The position numbers were made by a program, and so were the translations under genes. This document shows positions 20,781 through 30,339 of a DNA stretch of 39,871 bases, piece by piece. Source of the stretch: Cupriavidus sp. UYMMa02A (GTDB lineage Bacteria; Pseudomonadota; Gammaproteobacteria; Burkholderiales; Burkholderiaceae); the NCBI GenBank assembly GCA_001725945.1, contig LRMT01000037.1, positions 1 to 39,871 of the forward strand. The letters run 5' to 3'. The stretch's first letter is position 1; each line of letters begins with the position of its first letter. The notes under the pieces were generated by a model. The model saw nothing but the letters and a program-made list of their open reading frames with translations. It was not told the DNA's origin and did no database searches.

Positions 20781-21566
20781 ATGACACACGGTAGACATTG
20801 GATACGGCTTGTCCTGGCACTGGCCGGTGCTGTGCTGACTGGCGACGCCGTTGCGCTGATATCGCTGGGGTTGTTCAACTTCGGCATCTTGCTCCCCGGA
20901 AGCATCGGCATTGCGTTCCTGCTGCTCGCGCTGTGGTGGGATCGTGTCGCCCGCTGGCGCAAGGCCAATCGGCGCGGACAGTGGCTATGGCGTGCAGCAT
21001 GGACGCGTTTGCCGTATGGCTCGTGACAGTCGGTGTGTTTTTCCATGCATCCGCAGCGGCATGGGCGTGACCGTGCCTGCGGGAAGCCCGGTCAGGGCCA
21101 TCATCGTTCTTGGGTCCGGCACGCCTGAGTGCCGTGCGTCGCCGGCGTTGACGGCCCGGCTCGATCAGGGACTGCTACAGGCTCAGCGATGGCCGGCCGC
21201 GAAGGTCGTGGTGAGCGGCGGGCAGGACTTCAACCGGCATTGCACAGAGGCGGACATCATGGCCGACTACCTCATGGCGCGCGGCGTGGCGGCTGACAGA
21301 TTGATCCGGGAAGGCCGCAGCACCAGCACCGAGGAGAACCTGTTGTTCAGCCGGAGCTTGCTGGAGGCACATGGCGTCGCTGCCGCAGCTTCTGTCGTGG
21401 TGGTCACCAGCGATTTCCACGTGCGACGCGCGTTGGCATTGCGCGCAAGGCGGGATTCAGCGAAGTGTTTGGCGTGGGAGCGGATACGCCTTTGTACCTT
21501 CGCTTCAATGCATGGCTGCGCGAGTATTTCGCGTCGATCAGCAGTTGGATATTGAGGGAGTATTGA
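20781..21566 (+). CDS. YdcF/DUF218 family membrane protein, frame broken three times
   Basis: An inner-membrane protein of about 263 residues with three N-terminal hydrophobic segments (LVLALAGAVLTGDAVALIS, GILLPGSIGIAFLLLALWW, LVTVGVFFHASAAAW) and a DUF218 domain: RAIIVLGSGTPE, VVVSGGQDF, EADIMADYLMARGV, STSTEENLLFS and VTSDFHVRRA. DUF218 proteins such as SanA and ElyC are linked to envelope integrity. Breaks lie near 21,015, 21,070 and 21,440; after the last, restoring a base gives a sensible end ...LREYFASISSWILREY with the stop at 21,566. ATG 20,781 is the likely start, without a strong ribosome site. Confidence 0.75.
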
Positions 21567-21605
21567 GACGCTGCCGGGACCGCTTGTGGACAAGCCAGTT
21601 GCGCA

Positions 21606-22658
21606 TCATCTAGCCATGCCGCAGGCATACCGGCCGCGACCTCCTGCCGGCGTATCCACAGGTTCCAGCCGCTGGCGCCACTGCGATGGCGACACACCGA
21701 ACTCCGCAGAAAACCAGCGCGTAAAGGAACTCGGCATCGCAAAGCCGAGCAGCTCGGCAACCTGGGCCAGCAGATGGCCGCCGCTGACAAGGTACCGGAC
21801 CACCAGTTCGCGCCGCACATCATTGACCTGATGGGAGAACACGGTACCTGCCGATTTGAGCCTGCGCTGCAGCGTGCGCACCTCCATCTCCAGCCCCCGG
21901 GCCACCTGTTCAATCGAAACCTGGCCCATGGGCAGCAGCAGGTAGATGGCCTTGCGGACCTCAAGCACACAGGATGTCGTGCAGGCCTCCGACTGCGATT
22001 CAAGGCAGCGGCGCGCATACTCCGCCATCATCGGGTCCGCGACAGGGTTGGGATGATCGAACTCCATGGCGGCACAGGCAATGCCGTTGAAGTCGCTGTG
22101 GAAATTCGGCTTGCAACCAAACATGCGCCGATGCAGCTGCAGATCGGCCGGCGCGTCATGCGTGAAATGGACGCTGTGCGGGTTCCATTGCAGACCGAGC
22201 AGGACACTGCACGCGCGATGTAGCGTACCCATGGCAAGCTCGATGGCCTGACGGGATACCGGCGCATCCTCCACTACGATTTCTTCGCGCACGATCACGG
22301 TCGTGCCGGCATCTTCCACGAGCATCGCCAGCGATTCATTCATCAGGCTGCGATAGCGGATCAGCGTACGTAACGCATCACGCAAAGTTGCCTGATGCAT
22401 CAGCAACAGGCTGATGGCGCCCAGGTCGGCGAGCTGGCGCGTCGCGGCCATGCGCAGGCCGAACGACTGGCAGCCGCTTGCGCGTGCCGCCTCGTCCAGC
22501 AAGGTCATGACCGTGGTCACCGGAATGCGCTGGTCCGGGTCATCGAGAGACGCGCGTGAGATGCCTGCCGCTTGCAGGATAGGCCCTGTCTCCAGCCCCA
22601 ACTGCGACGCCACGTCGAAGTAACCCGTCAACGCCGCCGCACGAACCTGTGTCGTCAT
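21606..22658 (-). CDS. AraC-family regulator with arabinose-binding-like N-terminal domain
   Basis: A 350-residue regulator of the OruR/ArgR-like AraC branch. Residues 20-210 form the long N-terminal sensing domain (SQLGLETGPILQAAGIS, DLGAISLLLMHQATLRDAL), and the last 110 carry the two helix-turn-helix units, with MEVRTLQRRLKSAG and the family hallmark VAELLGFAMPSSFTRWF. AGGAGGGG precedes ATG 22,658. The frame is intact. It is transcribed away from the TauD-BKACE operon with 296 bases between starts, the usual layout for an activator of the neighbouring catabolic operon. The inducer is unknown. Confidence 0.88.
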   Translation of the reverse strand: MTTQVRAAALTGYFDVASQLGLETGPILQAAGISRASLDDPDQRIPVTTVMTLLDEAARASGCQSFGLRMAATRQLADLGAISLLLMHQATLRDALRTLIRYRSLMNESLAMLVEDAGTTVIVREEIVVEDAPVSRQAIELAMGTLHRACSVLLGLQWNPHSVHFTHDAPADLQLHRRMFGCKPNFHSDFNGIACAAMEFDHPNPVADPMMAEYARRCLESQSEACTTSCVLEVRKAIYLLLPMGQVSIEQVARGLEMEVRTLQRRLKSAGTVFSHQVNDVRRELVVRYLVSGGHLLAQVAELLGFAMPSSFTRWFSAEFGVSPSQWRQRLEPVDTPAGGRGRYACGMAR

Positions 22659-22954
22659 CGCCCCCCTCCTCTGCTCCTTCCCGCAAGGATCGTGTCGGCC
22701 GGACGCGAAAAATTTGACGGCGATCAAATCGCTGCATCCCGGGCGTGCCTCTGGCATCAAACGCAATGCGCGTGTCGCGTAATGAAAAGTCTCGCCCTGG
22801 TCCGGACAGTAATTTTCACCTGACGCCAGACGCGTTGATTGACCCCAAACCAAACCGGCAGGAGACAAAGAGTGACCTCAACCAGCATTTCCCATCGCCC
22901 GGCAGGGCGCGGCATTGCATGCCCGGCTTCCGTCATTGTCCGCACGGAGGCTGC

Positions 22955-23861
22955 ATGATGCGCGTAGAACAACTGACCGCCACCATCGGCGCCGAACTGG
23001 TGGGCCTGAACCTGGCCGATGCCATCCACGATGACGGGCTGTTCGGCGAGATCCGGGCCGCACTGCTGCGACACAAGGTGCTGTTCCTGCGTGACCAGCA
23101 CATTTCCCGGGCCGAGCACGTCGCTTTTGCGGAGCGATTCGGCAGCCTGGAAAATCACCCGGTAGCCGGCAGTCACCCGAAATACCCGGGCCTGGTGCAG
23201 ATCTACAAGCAGCCGGACCAGCCGATGGACCGCTACGAGAACGCGTGGCACACCGACGCAACCTGGCGTGAAGCGCCGCCCATGGGGTGCGTGCTGCGCT
23301 GCATTGAAGGCCCTGCCGTCGGGGGCGACACGATGTGGGCCAATATGGCGCTCGCCTACGAGAACCTGCCTGAGCACGTGAAGGCACAGATTGCCGGCCT
23401 GCGCGCGCGGCACAGCATCGAGGCCAGCTTTGGCGCAGCCATGCCGATCGAAAAGCGCCTGGCACTGAAGGAGCAGTACCCCGAACCCGAACACCCGGTG
23501 GTGCGCATCCACCCCGAGACCGGTGAGAAGGTCCTCTTCGTCAACGCCCTTCACCACCCACATCACCAATTTCCACACGGCGGCAAACGTGCGTTACGGC
23601 CAGGACTACAACCCGGGCGCATTCGAGCTGCTGCGTTACCTGGTGTCGCAGGCGTTCATTCCCGAGTACCAGGTCCGCTGGCGCTGGAAGGCCAACAGCA
23701 TGGCCATCTGGGACAACCGCAGCACCCAGCACTACGCGGTGATGGACTACGCGCCCTGCCACCGCAAGATGGAACGCGCCGCCATCATCGGCGACAAGCC
23801 TTTTGGCATTGGCGAGCGCGAGACCCACGCCCGCACCCCCGAACCCGCACTGGCCGCCTGA
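22955..23861 (+). CDS. TauD/TfdA-family 2-oxoglutarate-dependent dioxygenase, one frameshift
   Basis: An Fe(II)/2-oxoglutarate oxygenase of about 302 residues. The iron-binding H-x-D lies in AWHTDATWREAPP, the distal His in DNRSTQHYAVMDY and the 2-oxoglutarate Arg in the following HRKMERAAI. The N-terminus (IGAELVGLNLAD, LLRHKVLFLRDQ, HVAFAERFGSLENHP) is typical. Near 23,547 the frame slips between LFVNA and FTTHITNF. GGAGG lies four bases before ATG 22,955; a second ATG follows at 22,958. It is followed after 24 bases by the BKACE gene, so the pair likely forms one operon under the AraC regulator. Substrate unknown: family members hydroxylate or cleave sulfonates, phenoxyacetates, betaines and others. 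Confidence 0.88.
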
Positions 23862-23885
23862 GCCAACTACCACCAGGAGAGAGAC

Positions 23886-24948
23886 ATGGATTTCATCGAC
23901 GGTTCGCTGTTTCCCGAGAACCAGCAGAAGCTGGTGATTACCGCAGCCCCTTATGGTCCGGAATGGATGCCTTCCGACTTCCCGGAAGACATCCCGGTGA
24001 CGATGGAACAACAGATCCAGAAGGCCGTGGACTGCTACACGCCGGCGCCACCGTGCTGCACGTGCATGTGCGTGAAGCGGATGGCAAGGGCTCCAAGCGG
24101 CTGTCCAAGTTCAACGAACTGCTGGCCGGCATCCGCGCCCGCGTGCCGGACATGATCCTGCAGGTCGGGGGCTCGATTTCCTTCGCGCCCGAGAACGACG
24201 GCGATGTGGCCAAGTGGCTGTCGGACGATACCCGCCACATGCTGGCGGAGTTGAAGCCCACGCCGGACCAGGTGACGATCGCCATCAACACCAACCAGAT
24301 GAACGTGGTCGAGCAGATGTGCGCAGCCGACGTGGCCGGCACCTCGCTGGCCGAGCCGGCCAACTATCGCGCCTATCGCGAGATGACCATTCCCGCCGGG
24401 CCGGAATGGGTGGAAGAACATATCCGCCGCCTCAGCAGCAATGGCATCCAGACGCACTTCCAGCTCGCCACCATCGCGCAGCTGGAAACGGTGGAGCGGA
24501 TGATGCGCAAAGGCTCCTGCAATGTGCCGCTGATCGTGACGTGGGTGGCCATTGGCGGCGGCTTTGAAGCGCCCAACCTCTACAACCTGGCGAACTTCGT
24601 GCGTGCCTGTCCCAACGGTTCGGTGCTGACGCTGGAACGTCCATGCTCAACGTGCTGCCACTGAACATGATGGCCATCGCGCTGGGACTGCATGTGCGTT
24701 GCGGCATCGAGGACAACATCTGGACCCAGCGCCGCGACCGCAAGATGGGCACCGTGGAGCAGATCGAGCAACTGGTGCGCATGTCGCGCGAGTTCGGCCG
24801 CGACGTGGCCAACGCAAAGGAAGCGCGCGAGATCTACAAGATCGGCACGTTCTATGACAGCGCGGACGAAACGCTGGCCGAGAACGGGTTCGCGGCGAAC
24901 CGCAGGCCCGGTCAGGTCGGCTTCACGCGTCACGGCGCCCGCCGATAG
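23886..24948 (+). CDS. BKACE (DUF849) beta-keto acid cleavage enzyme, frame broken twice
   Basis: Members condense a beta-keto acid with acetyl-CoA to give acetoacetate and a new CoA ester, using a zinc or other divalent metal. The metal-binding H-x-H is seen in TVLHVHVREADGKG. Other family segments are LVITAAPYGPEW, ILQVGGSISFA, CAADVAGTSLAEPANY, HFQLATIAQLETV and GLHVRCGIEDNIW. The total is about 354 residues, longer than the usual ~300 and with an acidic N-terminal extension. Frame switches occur near 24,050 and 24,640. AGGAGAGAG precedes ATG 23,886. It is often annotated as 3-keto-5-aminohexanoate cleavage protein, but true substrates vary widely. Pairing with a TauD-type oxygenase suggests breakdown of a substrate first hydroxylated by that enzyme. 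Confidence 0.88.
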
Positions 24949-25241
24949 TCGGTCGTCGCCGCCCAAAGCCTTCCACAAGCTCCCCATAAATCGCCGATGG
25001 TCGCCGGTCGCCGGCGACACCCATGCCGGGCGCCTGCCCGGCGTGCCCGCTGTGCCGCCCCCGAACCCTCGGTGGCGAAAGGCCCAGCGGGCACTGTCTT
25101 CTCCGCCCCACATCAGCACTTCATCCAGCACCCCGCCAGTTGCACCTTGATCTGCATCAACGGTTGCGTCCGGTCCCGCCACTATGCTGGCGAACGCTGA
25201 CAGGCAGCCTGAACAACAACACGCAAAAAATCGGGAAAGAC

Positions 25242-27761
25242 ATGCCCCACCACACCATGGAAATCGAGATCGAACGGTTGGTCTCGAAATCAACGCTCGA
25301 GTGCGCCCCGCTGACGCCCGTCAGCGAAGTCGTCGCCCGGATGGCGGAGAACCGCTGCAGCTCGATTGTCGTGATGGACCATGGGCAGGCCGTCGGCATT
25401 TGGACCGAACGCGATGCGCTGGCGCTTGGCGATGCCGCCGAATCGTTAAGCAAGCCCATCAACGCGCTGATGAGCCAACCCGTGCAGTCCCTGCCCGGTC
25501 GCACGCCCCTTGGCGACGCGGTCTTACACTTCAAGAACAAGGGCATCCGCCATTGCCTGGTGGTCGACGACGCCGAACGCCCGCTCGGCATGCTGTCGCA
25601 GACCGACCTCGTCCGGGCACATGGCGCGGAGTTCTTCCTGCGCACCAGGCCAATCGATTCGGTCAAGTTGTCCCGGCCGGTCATCGTTGCGCCCAATACT
25701 CCGTTGCGCGATGCCATGCGCACCATGCGGACTCTCGGGCTGAGCGCCATTGTCGTGCATTACCCTGGGGACGAGTACGGCGTCCTGACCGAGCGCGATA
25801 TTGTCCGGCTGGCTGCCGCCAATACGCTTGGCGGCATGGTGGCCGAGCATGCGACGCGCCCGTTGCGCGCGCTGCGGCGGTCGCAAAGTCTCTACGCGGC
25901 ACGCCAGACCCTGCTCGAAAACCGCATACGCCATGTCGGCATAGTCGAAGACCAGTGCGACGGCACGAGCGAGCTGGTGGGCGTACTGAGCCTGGCCGAC
26001 ATCCTGAGCAGTATCGAGTACGAGTATGTGCACGAGCTTCAGCTGGCGCTGCGCGAGCGCGATGAGGCGCTGCTGAAGTCCGCCTACCACCTGAAGCTGG
26101 CGGACCGTGTGTTCGAAGCCACGCTCGACGGCGTCATGGTGACTGACCTGAACGGGGTCATCGAGCGGGTGAATCCGGCCTTTACGCAGTTGACCGGTTA
26201 TTCCCAGGCCGAGGCTATCGGCCGGAACCCGCGCTTGCTGAGCTCGGGGAAACAGGGCCCGGCGTTCTACCAGTCGCTGTGGCGCGACCTGCGCGAGCAT
26301 GGCAGCTGGCAGGGGGAGATCTGGAACCGGCGCAAGAATGGCGAACTCTACCTGGAGTACCTATCGATCTCAGGCATCCACAACCATGATGGCAACTGTA
26401 CGCATTACGCCGCCATCTTCTCGGACATCACCCAGCGCCGGATGGACGAAGAGCGCCTGAACCATCTGGCGATGCACGATGCGCTCACGTCGCTGCCCAA
26501 CCGAACCCTGTTCAACGAGCGCCTGAAGCATGCCATTGCGCATGCCGAGCGTGCCGAGCGACGCGTGGCCGTGATGTTCGTCGATCTTGACCGCTTCAAG
26601 CTGATCAACGACACCATGGGCCATGGTGTGGGCGACCACGCGCTGAAGATCATCGCCCAGCGGCTCAAGGAAGCCATTCGCGAAACCGACACCGTAGCGC
26701 GCCTGGGCGGAGACGAGTTCACCGTGATCATCGAGGATATCGAAGATATCCGCCACGTCGCGCAAATCGCCCAGTCATTGCTGAACGTGGTCGGGCACCT
26801 GATCGACACTCACGCACAAACGGTGGTCGTGACGCCGAGCATCGGCATCAGCATCTACCCCGACGACGGCACCGACCCGCAACAGCTGCTGATGCAGGCA
26901 GACCTGGCCATGTACGAGGCCAAGGAGGAAGGCACGAACAGTTTCCGCTTCTTCTCCACGCAGATGACGGCGGCGTCGATGGAGCGAATGACGCTCGAAA
27001 ACGAGTTGCGCAACGCCCTGGCGGCCGACGAATTCCGCCTGCACTACCAGCCGGTCTATGACTTGCGCACCGGGGCCATCGTATGCGTGGAAGCGCTGCT
27101 GCGCTGGCAGCACCCGTCGCGGGGCCTGTTGGCGCCGGGCGCGTTCATCACCACGGCGGAGGAATCCGCACTGATCGTGCCGATCGGCGCCTGGGTACTG
27201 CGCGAAGCCTGCAGGCAGGCGCGTGCCTGGATCGACGAAGGGTTCACGTTCGGCCGAGTCGCCATCAACCTCTCCGCGCGGCAATGCCGTCACGAACGGT
27301 TCCTGCATGACCTCACCACGATCCTGAGCGATACCGGCTTGCCGCCATCCCGGCTGCAGCTGGAACTGGTCGAGAGCATGGCCATGACCGGCCATGGCGT
27401 AACGGAATTGCTGCTGGGCGAACTGGCCCAGCGCGGCGTGAGCCTGGCCATCGATGATTTCGGCACGGGGTATTCGTCGTTCACCTATCTGCAGACCTTG
27501 CCGGTCGATACGTTGAAGGTGGACCGCTCCTTCCTCTCCGGCATCGATGCACGCCAGCGGGACGGCACGATCCTGCGTGCGATTGTCGCGATGGCGCGAT
27601 CGCTTGGGCTGACGGTAGTGGCCGAGGGTGTAGAGAACGCCGAACAGGTGCAATTCCTGCGTGAAATCGGATGCGATCGAGGGCAGGGCTTCATGTTGGC
27701 GCGGCCTGCGCCGGCGGAACAGCTGCGGCGCTCGGGGATCGCGGCGGCCGAGGTTAGCTGA
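25242..27761 (+). CDS. Four-CBS, PAS, GGDEF and EAL signalling protein
   Basis: An 839-residue cytoplasmic cyclic-di-GMP protein. Domain order: CBS repeats over about 12-270 (two Bateman pairs, with GIWTERD and GVLTERD segments), PAS about 290-405 (DGVMVTDLNGVIERVNPAF), GGDEF about 415-580, EAL about 595-835. The GGDEF signature is intact at 489-493, with an RETD inhibitory site just before it. The EAL signature is at 617-619, with NLSARQ, ELVES, DDFGTGYSS, KVDRSF and VAEGVE all present, so both synthesis and hydrolysis look possible. The CBS array could sense adenine nucleotides and the PAS domain a ligand or redox cue. Start ATG 25,242 (MPHHTMEIE) follows GGGAAAG; the longer frame upstream has no domain. 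Its 2.5 kb are free of frame breaks. Confidence 0.93.
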   Translation: MPHHTMEIEIERLVSKSTLECAPLTPVSEVVARMAENRCSSIVVMDHGQAVGIWTERDALALGDAAESLSKPINALMSQPVQSLPGRTPLGDAVLHFKNKGIRHCLVVDDAERPLGMLSQTDLVRAHGAEFFLRTRPIDSVKLSRPVIVAPNTPLRDAMRTMRTLGLSAIVVHYPGDEYGVLTERDIVRLAAANTLGGMVAEHATRPLRALRRSQSLYAARQTLLENRIRHVGIVEDQCDGTSELVGVLSLADILSSIEYEYVHELQLALRERDEALLKSAYHLKLADRVFEATLDGVMVTDLNGVIERVNPAFTQLTGYSQAEAIGRNPRLLSSGKQGPAFYQSLWRDLREHGSWQGEIWNRRKNGELYLEYLSISGIHNHDGNCTHYAAIFSDITQRRMDEERLNHLAMHDALTSLPNRTLFNERLKHAIAHAERAERRVAVMFVDLDRFKLINDTMGHGVGDHALKIIAQRLKEAIRETDTVARLGGDEFTVIIEDIEDIRHVAQIAQSLLNVVGHLIDTHAQTVVVTPSIGISIYPDDGTDPQQLLMQADLAMYEAKEEGTNSFRFFSTQMTAASMERMTLENELRNALAADEFRLHYQPVYDLRTGAIVCVEALLRWQHPSRGLLAPGAFITTAEESALIVPIGAWVLREACRQARAWIDEGFTFGRVAINLSARQCRHERFLHDLTTILSDTGLPPSRLQLELVESMAMTGHGVTELLLGELAQRGVSLAIDDFGTGYSSFTYLQTLPVDTLKVDRSFLSGIDARQRDGTILRAIVAMARSLGLTVVAEGVENAEQVQFLREIGCDRGQGFMLARPAPAEQLRRSGIAAAEVS

Positions 27762-27785
27762 TGCCCGGGCTGCCAGCCAGGGCGC

Positions 27786-28645
27786 TCAACCCTGCTCCCC
27801 CATCTCCTTCAAAAATCCACACGCCCGCAACGCGCCGGCAAATGCCGTCGCCCCGGATAGTAAAGAAACGGCCCCGAGAACTGCTGCCACCAAGGCTTAA
27901 GAATCGGCTCCAGTACCCCGCTTTCGAGATACGGCCGCAGCCTTCCCTCAAAGATGTGGATAACTCCCACACCAGCCAGCGCCGTACTGATCGCCAGGTC
28001 GATCGACGCAGCGGGCCGGATCAGCAACCGATGCGGCGGATCCAGCCGCAACGCCTCCCCATCGCGCTCGAACACCCACGGTGGCGTCGCGCCGTTGGCG
28101 AACTGGCCGCGCAGGCAGACGTGCGAGAGCAAATCGCGCGGATGCTCCGGCCTGCCGTGCTTGTCGAGATAGCCGGGCGTCGCCGCCGTCGCAAAGCATT
28201 GCACGCGCGGACCGATCGGGATGGCGACCATGTCCTGCTCAAGGCGCTCTTCGTAGCGGATGCCTGCGTCACAGCCGATGGCCAGCACGTCGACGAATCC
28301 ATCCTCGACCACGACCTCTACGCGGATGTCGGGGTAGGCCTCCAGGAACGGCGGGAGGATGGTTGGCAACACCGTCCACGCGGCGCTCGATGGCACGTTC
28401 AGCTTGAGCGTGCCCGATGGCTTGTCGCGGAAGGCGTTCAGCACGTCCAGCGCGGACTCCATCTCGCTGAACAGCGGCGTGAGCCGCTCGAGCAGGCGCA
28501 GCCCGGCTTCGGTCGGGGCGACGCTGCGTGTTGTGCGGTTGAGCAGGCGCAGGCCCAGCTTCGTTTCTAGGCGGCGCACGGCGATGCTCAAACTTGATGC
28601 CGAGACGCCGCTGATCCGCGCCGCATCGCGAAAGCCCCCTGTAGC
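27786..28645 (-). pseudogene. LysR-family regulator lacking its 5' end, with a late frameshift
   Basis: The coding similarity covers most of a LysR protein: the second half of the winged helix (GGFRDAARISGVSASSLSIAVRRLE), TRSVAPTEAGLRLLERL, then the effector domain (LKLNVPSSAAWTVLPTIL, WWQQFSGPFLYYPGRR). The first 15-20 residues and start codon are absent: upstream of about 28,645 none of the three frames resembles a LysR N-terminus. Near 27,835 one base seems lost, after which ALRACGFLKEMGEQG and a stop at 27,786 would complete the C-terminus; in the given sequence the frame stops at 27,809. The missing 5' end coincides with the change from chromosomal to accessory DNA. It ends 24 bases from the convergent GGDEF-EAL gene. 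Confidence 0.75.
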
Positions 28646-28842
28646 AGGACTGGTTGCCTGACAGACGACTCCTTGATGCCATGCGGCTTCCCGGCCACTC
28701 TGGCATCAATTATTGGCGGACAATTTCTCGATTGCTGTCAAGCTGCAACCACAATCTCGCCCGGTGGGTGAAAAACCCGAATCTGTGTCGCTGCTTCGCA
28801 AACGCCCTCATTGAACTGCGCGGGCAGATAACCGCATGTGAC

Positions 28843-28858
28843 GTGAGCGAAAGCTCAC
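28843..28858. promoter_or_regulatory. Perfect inverted repeat GTGAGC-GAAA-GCTCAC
   Basis: Six-base arms with a GAAA loop, 200 bases upstream of the LysR remnant and 79 bases before the dehydrogenase fragment. The position between a divergent LysR and oxidoreductase pair would suit a LysR operator; a GNRA-type tetraloop hairpin is the alternative. Confidence 0.35.
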
Positions 28859-28936
28859 ACACAAGCATAATGCGCCCGGCAGCGCTGCTTAGCAAGATGC
28901 CCAATCAAGGCGTTCGAACTCTGCCTGGACTACTTC

Positions 28937-28999
28937 ATGGCAACAATTTTCGTCTCCGGCACCGGCGATCTAGGCCTTGCGACCGTTGAGGCCCTTGCT
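28937..28999 (+). pseudogene. N-terminal fragment of an NAD(P)-binding oxidoreductase
   Basis: ATG 28,937 begins MATIFVSGTGDLGLATVEALA, which looks like the first strand, Gly-rich nucleotide-binding loop and first helix of a short-chain dehydrogenase or NmrA-like protein (usual pattern V-x-G-x-x-G-x-L-G). Similarity stops after about 21 residues. The frame continues to a TGA at 29,101 with unrelated sequence. Divergent pairing of a LysR gene with such an oxidoreductase is common, so both may be remnants of one locus. Confidence 0.4.
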
Positions 29000-29636
29000 C
29001 CTACGCCGCGAACGCTCGATATTGATAGGGAGACTACGAACGACAAACGCTTCTGGCCTCGGCCGGTGCCATCCGCACGCGATGAATCATCTCGGCGGAT
29101 TGGCCGCTACTGAGCCGCCACGCTTGTAGTCAGACAGTCAGTTTTGGGAGTTCCGAGCGGGCGTGAGCGGGTATGCGCGACGCCCCATAGCCAGCAAGTT
29201 TAAGTCGCCCACTCATTAGCCGTCGAACGCCCCAAAAGCGGACGATCGCGCGGCAAACATCGCCGCTTCAGCCCTTCTCGAGCGTTCACTTGGGGAGAGC
29301 CAAACAGCCCGGATCGGCCGATGTGGCGATGTTCGCGTCCTGGCTATGACGCGTGGCCGCTGGCGACTCCTTATAGGTGGTCCGTCCCGCTTTGCGGTCA
29401 TTGGGCTCGAACCTCGCGGCGGCGCGATCGCACGAGGAGCAATGTTGCAATCTTGCAAGGCGAGCGCGTCTTCCCCTTGTGTCTCCGGAAAATTTGAGGC
29501 TAAACTCTCCCCCATCAGTCTCCGCTAGGAGCTGACGAGGTGCCAGCACGAGCTACTTGGCTGGTTCCCGTGTATGCCTTGTTAAGGGCGAGCGGGTTTC
29601 GAAGTTTCCGAAATCTTCCTGAACACAGGACCGCTC

Positions 29637-30038
29637 ATGCCCTCGACTCTCTCGCGTCTGCGCGCCCGCGCCTTCAATCGTCAATCCGGTCGTTGCTTCT
29701 ATTGCCGCTGCCCCATGTGGGAGCAATCCATGGAAGCGTTCGCAGCTACCTTCAATCTCTCCAGTCGGCAGGCTCGAAACCTTCAATGCACGGCCGAGCA
29801 TCTACATGCCCGGGTTGATGGCGGTGGCAACTCCCAAAGCAACATCGTGGCTGCCTGCCGGCTCTGCAACTCCCGCCGACACCGGGGCAAAGTAGCGCGG
29901 GACGCAGACCATCACAAGGAATATGTCGAGCGACTCATGGGCCGGAGACGGTGGCACGGCCCCTGGGTCTTCGAGAAGCTGTTGCATTCAGGCGGCGCGG
30001 TGAACCCGCCGACGCTCGCCACCGGCACCGATTGCTGA
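29637..30038 (+). CDS. HNH endonuclease-domain protein
   Basis: A 133-residue basic protein. The N-terminus has a zinc-knuckle pair (GRCFYCRCPMW), and residues about 58-90 form an HNH core: TAEHLHARVDGGGNSQSNIV with the His, the central Asn, and then the second Cys pair in ACRLCNSRRH. A small helical insert, AFAATFNLSSRQARNLQC, separates the first Cys pair from the HNH core. The tail is Arg/His-rich. ATG 29,637 follows GAACACAGGA; the site is moderate. It is a stand-alone gene at the left of the accessory region, upstream of an IS30 remnant. It could be a homing, phage or restriction nuclease; nothing local decides. Confidence 0.75.
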   Translation: MPSTLSRLRARAFNRQSGRCFYCRCPMWEQSMEAFAATFNLSSRQARNLQCTAEHLHARVDGGGNSQSNIVAACRLCNSRRHRGKVARDADHHKEYVERLMGRRRWHGPWVFEKLLHSGGAVNPPTLATGTDC

Positions 30039-30339
30039 CTCCACGTCTGGGCTCCTTCGGTCGCCTTGTTACCGCCAGCCTGGCTGCGACCAATGGCTGG
30101 ACGATTCCATCAAGCTGTTGCATCGACCGGTTGAATCCGCAACGGGCAACGGCCGTCACCGTCAGCCGCCGGTACGCAGATATGCCGGCGTCGCGTTCGC
30201 TTGCGCGACTGCGGGCCGTCTTGTCTTCGACGGGTGCCACGCGTGCGCATTAAGGCGGCGCAATCCGTGATGACGGCAACACAGCTAAGGCCAGCTAACG
30301 ACGTCGCTTGATTGCTGCGATAGACAGAATTCGCAACGA
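30039..30339. other. Spacer holding an IS30 remnant; otherwise no gene seen
   Basis: Apart from the 47-base IS30 end (30,095-30,141) this stretch holds open frames without domain signals on both strands. From about 30,300 rightward the composition becomes clearly more AT-rich, entering the HEPN operon. Confidence 0.5.
30095..30141 (+). mobile_element. Remnant of an IS30-family right end
   Basis: These 47 bases match, with one mismatch, the reverse complement of 39,450-39,496, the right end of the IS30 element at the window edge. They encode the last transposase residues ([14 protein letters not shown]) and the terminal inverted repeat ending GAATCCGCA. The match stops exactly at the base where the element should end, and on the other side within about four codons of the last conserved residues, so only the tip survives. 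It is in opposite orientation to the copy at 39.45 kb. Confidence 0.75.

Larger units (their letters stand above)
28646..29636. other. Junction zone of about 990 bases with only gene debris
   Basis: No intact gene is visible between the cut-off LysR gene and the HNH nuclease gene. The zone holds a perfect small hairpin (28,843-28,858) and a short dehydrogenase-like fragment (28,937-28,999). The rest, 29,000-29,636, has open frames on both strands with no recognisable domain and uneven composition. It looks like decayed or non-coding DNA at the edge of an accessory region. Confidence 0.5.

Noticed and set aside
26775..27653. A 292-codon minus-strand frame
   Set aside because: It lies opposite the intact EAL domain, whose motifs are unmistakable.
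28895..28930. A T-arm-like string (GTTCGAAC) suggesting a tRNA attachment site
   Set aside because: No acceptor stem, anticodon arm or matching D-arm can be folded around it.
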